This document shows, one piece after another, positions 1 to 10,100 of a stretch of DNA of 64,000 nt; within the stretch, counting starts at the first letter, position 1; every line of letters starts with the position of its first letter. Position numbers and translations under genes: made by a program. The notes below the pieces were generated by a model. It did not search any database. It saw only the letters and a program-made list of their open reading frames with translations, and was not told the DNA's origin. The DNA comes from Larus michahellis (taxonomy: Eukaryota > Chordata > Aves > Charadriiformes > Laridae), in the NCBI RefSeq assembly GCF_964199755.1, contig NC_133896.1, positions 93,434,200 to 93,498,199 of the forward strand, read 5' to 3'.

Positions 1-1005
1 CAGGCTGCCTCATCTCCAGTCAGGAATCAAGATATCTTAACCAAATGCTGCTTGCTGCCCTCCACTTTGTGCTGTAGTCTAATTCTGTTCGTGTCCCTTA
101 AACGCTCCTTATTTTGTTGTCCTAAAGCTATCCCCTCTTCTCTGCAAATTCTGCTTCTCCCCCTCCCTTTCCTGTCTCTTACCCTGCCTAGCGTGAGGTT
201 TGCTGTCTCACTGGTGAATGTGTTCCCTGTGCTGGTCGGTAATCTTCCTCTGTCACAGTTTCCATCCTTACCTATCCTCAAGGGTCATCATCGTGTGCTG
301 CCCTTGAGCAATTTCCTTCCCTCTTGACTGAGGTAGAACTGTTTTAGTCCTGTCCCTCGCTTGCCACCAGAATGCATGCTGCTTGTTCTAGTACCTTTTT
401 CCCTCCCCTTATACAACTTTATCACTTCCATCACTACTCTTGTCTCCTGCTCCCTACACCTGTTTTACTCAGTCTCCATACTGTAACTTGCTTAGAAGCA
501 GTAGCTCTTTCATTTCTTACCCCTTCCACTCACAGCATACCATATCGCAAGAGTGGATATGTCCGCAATGGCTTGAAGTGATTCTCCCTGCCCTGAACTG
601 ACTTCCTCACCAGTCCCAGCTGCTCAGGGACTACTTCTCCCTCATCTTTGCCTGACTAATGTGATTTCCCCTTCCTGTCACACTTGAACTCGAGTGACTT
701 TCCCTGCTTTTGCACTGGAACTGTCATTATCCATTAGACCAATTTCAGCTGCACTGTAATTTTAATCCCTTTCAGAGCCTCTACAGAGGTCCCCGATCTA
801 CCAGGACAGTAGTATCCTTACTTTTTATTATTTTTATTCTCCCCCAACCCTGTCCTAAACACAGACCGAATCCTCTTTCGCTTCTTTAGTAGCAGTTCTC
901 CAGACTCAAAGAGGGGTAATCTCCCACCCATTTTGGAGTGGATTTTTTTCCTTTTGTTTTCTTCTCTGTCTAGATTATGGCTACCATTTCTTCTTTTCTT
1001 TACAG
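1..1005 (+). other. TNFRSF1A: TNFRSF1A intronic sequence, pyrimidine-rich, no exon recognised
   Basis: This stretch lies upstream of the first exon I can place at 1006. It is rich in C and T on the + strand. I found no cysteine-patterned reading frame flanked by splice sites, so the exons for the signal peptide and the first cysteine-rich domains must lie before the window. The short open frames here have no features of a known protein. Confidence 0.6.
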
Positions 1006-1087
1006 GTTCAAAGAACAGAGACACAATTTGCAGGTGTAAGCCTCGATTCTTCCTAACACTTAGTAATGTTTGCAAGCCTTGCAACAG
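1006..1087 (+). CDS. TNFRSF1A: TNFRSF1A cysteine-rich domain exon
   Basis: The exon sits between a tacag acceptor and a gtgagg donor. It encodes four cysteines in the pattern TICRCK and VCKPC, matching the late cysteine-rich repeats of TNFR1. It enters with two bases completing a codon and leaves two bases (AG) for the next exon. Confidence 0.8.
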
Positions 1088-3998
1088 GTGAGGTTTTTTT
1101 CCTCTGTATGCCCCTCCATTGAGTAGGAGAGACAGCAGACACAAGTCCCACGGAGGGAGGAGATTTTTCTCAAGGCTCTGTCCATCTTGACGTAACTTCA
1201 CAACATTCTGCCTTTCTGGGGCAACTGGGTCTTTCCCTCTGGCACTCCCAGTCTTCTCTGTATAGGCACCAGCCTGCTAAGAACCCGAAGTCACTAGCCA
1301 TGCTGCATTGCTCTGCTTTGCAGGCTTATCTTGACTTCTGTGTTACTTAGGATTGTTGCAAATGCGTGGTGTTTCATTTCATGCACACTCACCTCTCTGA
1401 TTCGCTCGTACAGCTGCATTGGAGAAGAATGCCTGCAGTGTCATAGCCCAGTGACTACCTCATCGACTTCATCTGGGCTGAGTGAGTACTGGGGGAACTG
1501 AAGGACAGTGGAATCTTTTCAGTGTGGGCTTTTGTTCTTTTAACACTGTTTGTCAAGTATTATTTTCTCCACTCTCTCAAACCATTATTCTTTTTCTCCC
1601 TACCATTTGCGTGTCTTCACTTGTTCTTCCTCTAGCACTTAACTTCTTCCTTTCTCAGTCACTCACTCATTTGCCCTCTCCTTTTCCCCAGATGGGAGCC
1701 TTGTCCTTGGCATCATCGTTGCAATATTTGGAGTTATCTCTGTCCTCTACATTGTAAATAAAGTAGTGAAGCTCGTCCAGGAAAATGGGGTACCATCGTC
1801 TTTCTACTCCTGTGGTGAGCACAGCAGTGTATATTAATTAGCAGTGATATTAATGGAGATAGATGTCATTTTCTTTGTGTGTGTGTATATGCACACCCGT
1901 GTGAGGGAAGAAGTGGGATCCCATTACTCTGCTTTGCTGCAAGGCCAGAGGAACATGAGAAACTCAACAGCTAAGCTTATTGGTATAGTTCTTATGACTC
2001 TGTATCTATACCCATAGCTGTGACTGGAATTGCACGACCATTGCTGGGAGATGTGCATTTTGCTGTAAAACCTTTTTTGAGGGTAGGATTGCGAATAGCT
2101 GCTTTCCTGTTTTCCCTGGGAAGAGAGGAAGTGAAAATAATTTTTGCTTTCTTTTTTCTTTTCTTTTCTTTAAAGTTATTTTGCCCCAGTCAACCAAGGA
2201 GCCAGTATCTGAGGTGAGCAAAATGATGGGTATAAAAGCTTTCCTTCCACTTTCAACTGTGTTAGTCTGGGATCCAGAGTAACATATTTCCCCATGGGCT
2301 GTTCTCAGGCCTCCTATTTTCAAACGAGCTGAGTAATAGGGCTGTTTAATTCCGAAGTCTTTTCCTGTAGAGGGTGGAGCCATTAACATTTTACTTCCCC
2401 TCTTCTAGAGGATGGTTTTTAAACTCCTGTCTTTTTGTTTTTTTCTTTCTGGACGCATTTTTTTCAGATAGATGGTTCCTAATCCCTTTTTCCCCCTATA
2501 TACCCCAAGCTTGGAGGATTCAACTGATTTTACTTCACTTCAGATCTTGACCCCACAAGCCTTTCAGCGCTGCTGCGTAGTGTTCTCTCATGTCCAGTGT
2601 TGTTCTGTAATTAAGAGGGCCCAAGCAGTAGTTGAGGTGGGGTTTCCACAGACTCACAGAGAAATCTGATGGGAAAGGTAGCACGTGGAGCTTCTAGAAT
2701 GGTGGTGATTTCGGGTCCCAGACTTACTTGATTTTGTAAAGACATATTTTTTTCCAGACTACTGTTTTTTGATGCCAAAAGAGAGTTAGACTCCTTGGGT
2801 TCTACTGGAAAGAAATGTTTGGTGCCTTCTGCTCAAACAAGGCATATAGGAAGAATTAAAATCTCATCACCTGCTCCCCACCTATCTTGGATAAATTTTA
2901 GTATATAAAGCTTCCTTGCAGGAGACAGGTGTATTGGTGCTGCTGCAGGTGATTCTGGACTAAGAAAACATGTCTTTCAGGTTGAGGTAAAAAGAAGTGA
3001 AATTTCCATCCTTCTTCCTGAGTTCCAGAAGGAAACAGAATTGTCAGTGAATGCAACACCACCACCTGCACCTCTGCCACAAAGTTCACATGAGTTACCA
3101 GACTGTGTCAGGCCTGCCAGGAAGACACAGCTTCCAGACAGTAAGTGAAACTCCCCCATACTTCCCTCCTTCCCCGGGCAAATGAGAACCTGACTATGCA
3201 GATGCAGCTAGGAGGATGTTGGACAGACCTTACCCGGTGCACATGACCTGTGTGTATGGCACAGTACAAAGGCAGAAGCATGCACAGAGCCGGTGAGCCT
3301 GGATATGCTCAATGCTTACACAAGGTCTTTCTGTTGTCCCTTTTCTCTGCCAGCAAAATGGATTGTCATATGTGGTGACGTACTGTCAGTCTTAATGCCT
3401 CTGGGATGGTGACCCAAAGCATTCTTTTGTCAGGAATGTGAGGCAGCAAGGCCCTAAGCATGTGTGCTGAGCTCTGCTCATAACCTTACACAAACGCATG
3501 TGGAAGCATCCCATTGCTTTTTGAGAGTTAAGAGCAAGGCTGGACATCACATGAGTCTATGTGACTACTCTGCAGAAGACCTGAACAGGAGGGCGCAATG
3601 CATGATCCCAAGACACCATCCAGCCCTGGGTTATTCACATTCTCCTCGATGCTGCGCAGTCCTGGTTCTCACAGTTTATTTCTTCTCTTTTCACAGACCC
3701 TGCTATTCTCTACACTGTGGTAGATCACGTACCGCCATCTCGGTGGAAAGAGTTTGTGAGGCGTCTGGGTCTGAGTGACTATGATCTAGAGCGAATTGAG
3801 ATGGAGCATCGGCGATTACGAGATGCCCAGTATGAAATGCTTAGACTCTGGAAACTGCAGATGGGCCATGCTGCAACTGTGGAGCACATCAGCTGTGTTC
3901 TCAACCAGATGGAGCTGAGTGGCTGCAGTGAAGCTATTCAGGAGGCTTTGCTAAACCAGAACTCTCCTCAACCTTGCAGCCGCCACAGCCATCTTTAA
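1006..3998 (+). CDS. TNFRSF1A: TNF receptor 1 (TNFRSF1A), 3' part: exons join(1006..1087,1414..1481,1692..1814,2176..2213,2981..3140,3697..3998)
   Basis: This is a type I cell-surface receptor for TNF. Its cytoplasmic death domain recruits TRADD (family knowledge) to signal to NF-kB or cell death. Six exons join in frame: two carry the last cysteine-rich repeats, one the transmembrane helix, two a proline-containing cytoplasmic linker, and the last the death domain and stop codon TAA at 3996-3998. The death domain includes VPPSRWKEFVRRLGLSD and RDAQYEML, close to TNFR1. DR3 (TNFRSF25) is the nearest alternative, but the pattern LYTVV..VPP.RWKEFVRRLGLSD and the membrane-proximal cysteines CNSCIGEEC fit TNFR1 better. 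The linker between membrane and death domain is much shorter than in mammals. The 5' exons are outside the window, so the protein is partial. The next gene, METTL16, starts about 1.7 kb after the 3'UTR on the same strand. Confidence 0.85.
1414..1481 (+). CDS. TNFRSF1A: TNFRSF1A last extracellular exon
   Basis: This 68-base exon completes the last cysteine cluster (SCIGEECLQC). It then runs into a Ser/Thr-rich juxtamembrane stalk (VTTSSTSSG). The acceptor is tacag and the donor is gtgagt. One base (A) carries over to the transmembrane exon. Confidence 0.8.
1692..1814 (+). CDS. TNFRSF1A: TNFRSF1A transmembrane exon
   Basis: The exon encodes one hydrophobic helix of about 20 residues (LVLGIIVAIFGVISVLYIV). 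Lysines follow directly (NKVVK), as expected for the cytoplasmic stop-transfer signal of a type I membrane protein. The acceptor is ccccag and the donor is gtgagc. Confidence 0.85.
2176..2213 (+). CDS. TNFRSF1A: TNFRSF1A short cytoplasmic exon
   Basis: A 38-base exon encodes VILPQSTKEPVSE in frame with its neighbours. The acceptor is tttaaag and the donor is gtgagc. It is placed by phase and splice sites rather than by strong homology. Confidence 0.65.
2981..3140 (+). CDS. TNFRSF1A: TNFRSF1A cytoplasmic linker exon
   Basis: This 160-base exon encodes a polar, proline-containing linker (NATPPPAPLPQ) between the membrane and the death domain. The acceptor is ctttcag and the donor is gtaagtg. 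One base (A) carries into the death-domain exon. Confidence 0.75.
3697..3998 (+). CDS. TNFRSF1A: TNFRSF1A death-domain exon and stop
   Basis: The exon encodes a complete death domain from LYTVVDHVPP through GCSEAIQEAL, then about 15 C-terminal residues and TAA. The conserved RWKEFVRRLGL stretch and the QYEML helix make this the strongest identifier of the gene. Confidence 0.9.
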
Positions 3999-5300
3999 TC
4001 TCTTTCTGCTTTAGTTCCCCTAGTTATGAGTGTTAAGAGAGGTTTATAACTGCCTGCCTTTATTGCCTTCCTTTTCCCATACCTCCCTACCTTTCTAACA
4101 CCCCTCACCTGGGTTTGTTGGAGACAGCATCGGATAATGCTGGAGGAAGGCTGAGGTTTGCTTCTCAACCACCATGTAGTTCAACACCTTTAAGCCAAGA
4201 CAGACCTCTGCAACAACTCCTTTCCCGAGGAGGGAAAGTACCTCGTAATGGAAGTGCTGTGTGGACTCTGACCAAAATGAAAACAGGAGCTCAGAGTGAC
4301 TTGATAGCTCAGCTACTTCTACGGGCAAGTTATTGCTGAAACAGGTGGTGCTCTACCCACCATGTGGGGGGTAATTAGGAGGGTGAGTTGATTAAGCTGG
4401 TTGTTCAGATTGTAAAGTACTTGCTCACTTTTGGCAAATCTATTTTTTCTGCAAGATCAGGTGGTGTAACTGGCTCACATTGCAGCCCTTTGATTGCTAC
4501 ATCTGACTCAAGGGAAGTGGTGGGAGGCTCTGCCCGTTTCTGGGAGCAGGAGAGGATTGCCCCCTTTCGGTATCAACTAGTTATTGCTGTGGCAGAAGAG
4601 TCACGGAGACTGAGAAGTGGTGGCTCTGTGAGAAACGCGAGGACTACATCCTTTCCACACCCCTATTTCCCTCAGGTTGAAGAGGAATAAGGATTCCAAG
4701 CCAGTGAGTCAGATGAGAGGGTTGGTGTTTTTTTCTCATTTTTTTTCCCCCCTGTTCCTAGAAACCATGTAAGATAGCATTAACAAAACACCTGTCTGTG
4801 TGCTTGTCCGGGTGCAGAGTGGGAAGGAATGCGTGTGTCTGGCTGGCTGAGAAGGTACCTGTGTACCTGTTGGTGTGAGGGCCTCTGCAAACCTGTGCTT
4901 GCACACAGGTCGGTAGGCTTGTGTCTACCTGCTTATCTATCTCTGAACGATGCGCTGAATCTGATCTAACTGCAAATGGGACTGTGTATGTGTACATATA
5001 TATATATATATTTTAGCAACTGTTGAGTAACTTCACACTACTTCTTGGACTGCATTCTGTGATTGCTACTGGGTGTGAGAGCCATTCGGTACCATCTCTG
5101 GGCTCTCAACATCACTTTTTCGCGGGTATTACCCTGGATGAAGCAGAAGTAGCAAAAACCAATTAGCCTGCATCAGGTGCAGGTTGTCCACACATTTGTA
5201 ACGTGGACTTTTTTTTCAGTCTCTTGTCCCTTGACCGGAGAGAAAGTTTCTATTGTAAATACACTAAATGCTCTGAATAAAAATTAGTATTTTTACCTCT
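3999..5300 (+). other. TNFRSF1A: TNFRSF1A 3'UTR
   Basis: The sequence after the stop codon has no further exon signals and runs to a canonical AATAAA at 5276-5281. A T/G-rich stretch downstream suits cleavage near 5295-5310. A (TA)n run lies at 4996-5011. The exact 3' end is inferred. Confidence 0.6.
5276..5281 (+). terminator. TNFRSF1A: Poly(A) signal AATAAA for TNFRSF1A
   Basis: This is a canonical AATAAA about 1.28 kb after the stop codon, followed within 50 bases by T/G-rich sequence. No other exact AATAAA was noticed between the stop codon and this point. Confidence 0.65.
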
Positions 5301-5937
5301 GCCTCCATTCTAGTTTTGTGCATATCAGCTTCTTTTCTGTGACTGCGGGTGGGAGCAGAGAAAAGGGAATGACTTCCAGAAGTGGCAAGAGCGGGCTGCA
5401 AGAATGGGTGGCTTGATGGTCTGATTAATTTTTTTTTTTTTAAATAACTTTTATGAGCTTTTGTATATAAAGCTTAGCTGCCCTCAAGTCACAGGAAGCT
5501 GGCCGAGGGCAAGAAGTAGGACTGACATTAAATCCAGTTGCAGGTCTTCTCAGATACTCAAGAGTCAAAGGGGATGCTAGGATCTTTGAAGTGAATTTTT
5601 AAACAACACACAAGGAGTCATTCTGATTTGTCTTTGGCTTTTTAAATAGGAAAATATCTTTAAATAAAAAAATAATAATAGATTATACTTTAATGCTAAT
5701 CTTAACAGAAGCATGTTTTTGTCTGAGGAACCACAGCACTGTGTTAAGGCAGTGAGGACTGTTCTACTCCACTGATGAGAAAACGTGAAACTTGGAATTT
5801 GACAGCAGGCAGTGACAAAGCCATGAACTGAAGTCAGTTTTAATTCCCAGTGTGATGCTTTGTTTTTTTATGCCTACAAAATGTTTTAATTGTGGCTGTT
5901 TATTTTTTTTTAAAGAAAAACAAATAATCAAAGGAGA
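5301..5937. other. Intergenic DNA between TNFRSF1A and the first CR1 copy
   Basis: AT-rich sequence without any recognisable exon, RNA gene or repeat family. Confidence 0.5.
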
Positions 5938-6402
5938 CAGAATCATAGAATTGTCTAGGTTGGAAGAGACCTTTAAGATCATTGAGTCCAACCACCAACC
6001 TAACACTGCTAAGTTACCACTGAACCATGTCCCTAAGCACCACATCTACACATCTTCTAAACACCTCCAGGGATGGCAATTCCATTTCTTCCCTGAGGAG
6101 CCTGTTTCAATGCTTGACAACCCTTTTGGTGAAGAAATTTTTCAATATCCAGTTTAAACCGCCCCTGGTGTAACTCGAGGCCATTTCCTCTTGTCCTATT
6201 GACTGTTACTTGTGAGAAGAGACTGACCCCCGCCTCTACAGCCTCCTTTCAGGTAGTTGTAGAGAACAGTAAGGTCTCCCCTCAGCCTCCTTTTCTCCAG
6301 GCTGAACAACCTCAGTTCCCTCAGCCGCTCCTCATGAGACTTGTGCTCCAGACCCCTCACCAGCTTCATCGCCCTTCTCTGGTCTGGACACGCTCCAGAA
6401 GA
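5938..6402 (-). mobile_element. CR1 non-LTR retrotransposon, 3' fragment (copy A)
   Basis: The fragment begins on the + strand with the reverse complement of the CR1 3' tail (AATCATAGAAT). The typical CR1 end sequence follows (GTCTAGGTTGGAAGAGACC and GAGTCCAACC). The - strand reads in pieces as the C-terminal end of CR1 ORF2 ([20 protein letters not shown]). It is a 5'-truncated copy of about 465 bases in the TNFRSF1A-METTL16 intergenic space. The right end is approximate. Confidence 0.9.
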
Positions 6403-6739
6403 TGGTACAAAGCTCATTGTAATAGCCTTTGTATTTCTTTCATAATTTGTGTTCAACAACCACAGCACTGTAATAATTGCTCCAGGTGTGAAACTGCTTA
6501 AAGTGGGGAAATCATCCGAAGTCCTTTCCAGGATTTGGGACTACCAAGGAAGTGGTTTGGCGGGGATTGGGTTTGGTTTGGTTTGTTTGTTGTTCTTATG
6601 TTGTTTTTATGTTGTTTTTTTTACCGTGTAATCCATCAATTAAAATCCAGCTCTTTTAAAGTTCACCGTGCAAGGTAAGCCACAACCAGCTGCCTCGCCA
6701 CCAAATTAATTATACAGAAATCCCTGACTGTGGAAGTAG
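6403..6739. other. Intergenic DNA upstream of METTL16
   Basis: AT-rich and T-rich sequence between copy A of CR1 and the METTL16 CpG island. No gene or known motif was recognised. Confidence 0.5.
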
Positions 6740-6949
6740 ACTCTTCCTCCGCTCCCCTGTCCCCGCGGCGGGCGATGGTCTGACCGAGGCGCCCCTCCTC
6801 TCCCCCCCCCCCGCCGCCTGCTACGCCTTGGTACGCCCCAAGGGGGCCGCGGTGCGCGCCGGGAACTGGGTGGGCGGCACGCGCCGCCGGTGGCTTGGTC
6901 AGCGGCGGCGGGAAGGCCGTTAACCCGCTCCGCGCAGTCGGCGGCTCTA

Positions 6950-6969
6950 CCCCCCCCCCCCCCCCCCCC
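6950..6969 (+). repeat. Poly-C tract (C20) in the METTL16 5' region
   Basis: An uninterrupted run of 20 C residues ends 38 bases upstream of the METTL16 start codon. The tract is likely length-variable and prone to sequencing error, and it may be part of the 5'UTR. Confidence 0.85.
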
Positions 6970-7007
6970 GCTCCCTACACACACCCCGGTCCTCCCCCGC
7001 CGCTGCC

Positions 7008-7135
7008 ATGGCCCTCAACAAGTCCATGCACGCCCGAAACCGCTACAAGGACAAGCCGCCCGACTTCGCCTACCTGGCGGCCAAGTACCCCGAGTTCCAG
7101 CAGCACGTGCAGACCACCCTCACCGGCAGGATGAG
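7008..7135 (+). CDS. METTL16: METTL16 exon 1 (coding), residues 1-42
   Basis: The exon starts at the ATG in GCTGCCATGG and encodes the N-terminal RNA-binding segment (KSMHARNRYKDKPPDF). The donor is gtaggg at 7136. Two bases (AG) carry over to make Ser43. Confidence 0.95.
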
Positions 7136-10100
7136 GTAGGGCCCGGCCGGCGGAGCAGCGGGGGAGGCCGCGTCCTGAGGGAGAGCGGGCCGGGTAGGCC
7201 CCGGCCAGGCCGGGCCGCGTCCCGCGGCTGCGGAGCCGTTCCCGCCGCCTTCCCGTTTGTGGGTGTCCGCCCCCGGGGTGTGGCGAGCGAAGAGGCCGCT
7301 GGCACCGCATAACCGCTGCTTGTGCCTTTCAGCCTGAATTTCAAGGACCCTGAGGCGGTGAGAGCCCTGACGTGTACCCTGCTGAAGGAGGATTTTGGGC
7401 TTACGATCGACATCCCCGTGGAAAGGCTTATTCCTACCGTTCCCTTGAGGCTGAACTACATCCACTGGGTGGAGGATCTCATCGGTCGTCAGGATGCTGA
7501 CAAGCAAGTCCTGAGGCGAGGCATTGACATAGGTACTTGGAAAGGCAAAACATTCAATTCGTTATTTACCGTCAATGAAATTGCCTGATAAAATTTGTTA
7601 TGTGTCCATGGGGAAACATGAAGTTTGAGAAACAAAAAAATCTGAGCTGTGCTCACCATGGTGGAATGACAGTCTGACTCCATTGGTATTTACTTTTGCT
7701 TCTCAGCGGGTAGGATTTCTCTGCACAAACTCAAGAATGACCGTAGCAGGCAATTTGGCTTTCCGTGGCCTTGAACTCTCTTGAGAGTAGCTTTGTGTGG
7801 TATACAAAAGTTATGCTGCTAGTAACGGCAGCATCGGCATTTGGATTCAGAATTTTTGGTGATTCTGCATGAATTATTTAAAAGGCATTTGCGATGGTAC
7901 GTTTGAGTTTAGTTCACATTTTTTACTTTTGTCAATACAGTCTTCCTTTATGATTTCAAAGACTTGTTTTTGAAGATTGTTTTGTGCTGAAGTAACTCAA
8001 TAAAATAGAAGCTGGAATTTGCTTTCTAACTTGTATTTTAATGCTTGAGTTCAAAGCTTGAGTTCAGTTATCATGTCATTTTTTTCATTACTGTTTTCTT
8101 GGTGTTTGCTAGCATGATTTTTTTTTAATGGAATGTTTGATGTCTTGAAATTTACTGACTTGTATTTTTAGCTGGATTTGTGATGGATACAAGGTTTATA
8201 TCATCATGTGGTGCGTGCACAGCTGCTTTCCTTTCATAACTTCTAAACTTGTTAGCCAACTTCTATGCATTTGATATTAGGTTATATTTTTAAAAACAGT
8301 TTATATGAACTTCATCACAGTAGGTGGCTAGGTAGAAGAGACAGATCCTTTAAGTCCTCTGGATATTGAGAAATCTTCTGTTTGGGTTTGCAGTGAGCAC
8401 TGATGTTCCAACTCTGTCAAAACAGTAAATCATCCAAGAGCAATGTTACAGGAATGCTGGAAATAACCACACACTTTTGTGTACTGACATTGTTATTTAT
8501 GTTTCAATCAGTCAGTATAACAGTAGACTCTCAATATATCTCTGAACTCAAGTTTTGTGATGGTGAGGTATCTTTCCCTTTTCTTGTGTCCATTCCCTTT
8601 TTAATCCTGAATTTGACTGTCATTGGTAATTCGATTGCCTAGATACGCCATAATGATGAGAAGGAATTATTTTGTGCTAGCGTATACTTCTCTTTGTTAC
8701 CAAGTTTTCATCTGTCTGGCTAACTTTTTAGATATCTTAATGAGCACCCCTGTTCCTTTGATTGTTTTGGGTATTGGGAAAAGACAGTCTGATGGAACAG
8801 AAATGTTTTGGGTTTTTTTTGTTGCTGTATGCATCAAAATAAATTATTTGTGGTAGATAATGTAAAAATGAAGAAGAAAAGGGTATTTGTGATAAGATGG
8901 TGGTTTTTTTTTTTTAGTAAAACCAGAATATATGTGTCTTTCACTATATAAATTAATGATTGTTATATAGAAAAAAAAATAGCTTAAAAAGAAGTGGATC
9001 ACTTATTCCAGAATATTTAATTCTTTATTTTATTAAAGGTGCATATTTGACAATGACACTATTTCAAATTAAGAAAATAAAGTTCACTGAAGAACTGAGT
9101 AGTAGATGGTCAATCTACGATGTTCAATCTATCAGTGTTTTCTTGAAATTAGTTCTTTTTGTGGTAAAAAGTACATAACTAATAGCCACATTGCATGTAA
9201 CACCAGAGACTTGTTCTGCCTTTCTTACGGTTTTTTGCTTCTTCAGGGACAGGGGCATCTTGCATATACCCGTTACTTGGAGCAACTTTGAATGGCTGGT
9301 ATTTTCTTGCAACAGAAGTGGATGATATGTGCTTCAATTATGCCAAGAAGAATGTGGAACAGAATAACCTGTCTGATCTCATAAAAGGTATGATGTAATA
9401 AGGTATTTAGTAGTATACAAATGTTGGGATATAGTTTTGTCACATTCAGTGGCTTATCAGAATCTGTATACCTGCCAAATATATGCTCAATCGTTCTTAC
9501 TGAAGCGGAATGTTTACTAAGGTCTGTGTATGCTTAAGCCAGGAGCTCGCAGCTTTTCTAAGAATGGGATGTGTGGATAGAAAACTACTTATCCTTACAA
9601 AAATCTGAAAGTTAAACTTCACCCTGGGGTGTTTTCTTCTCTCCATATTTTTTTGTCTGTTACTGCGGTGCTGCTTAGAGTTTGTGCTGTTTCTGCTGCT
9701 AGGAGACCTGCAGTGCTCCTGTCAGATAATTTGCATGACTCTTGATGTATCTTGTACAGAGAAAGTCTTTTGTCCTCATTTCTGAATTAGGTCCTAACAG
9801 TGTCTGTGGTAGTAGCAGTATGCCAGACTTGGTCTGTGTATGACCTTGGAAAATTTTCTGTGGGAACTGCGTACACTAAAAAGCAGGTCCATTATTCAGA
9901 TCTGAAATAAAAGTTACTTCTGCTGGATTTTGGAAGTATGCTTTTTACCAAAATGTTGTTGTCTTGGTCTGTCCTCCGTGTCAGTCTTGAACATCCAGAA
10001 CTTCATGTGGGGAACAATGACTGTTTTCCTGTTACTGCTGTCGTCATAGGATTTTTGTGGTGTGGTGGTGTTTCACTGTACTGGGAAAACCTCTGGCAAA

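Larger units (their letters stand above)
6740..7310 (+). promoter_or_regulatory. METTL16: CpG-island promoter of METTL16
   Basis: GC content and CpG density rise sharply here, against AT-rich flanks, and the island covers the first coding exon. It contains a C run of 20 at 6950-6969 and another C run near 6800. The transcription start cannot be placed exactly, but it should lie upstream of the ATG at 7008. No TATA box was seen, as is usual for such promoters. Confidence 0.7.

Noticed and set aside
3464-3778. 104-codon open frame before the death-domain exon
   Set aside because: It is intronic in its first part and reads the death-domain exon in a wrong frame.
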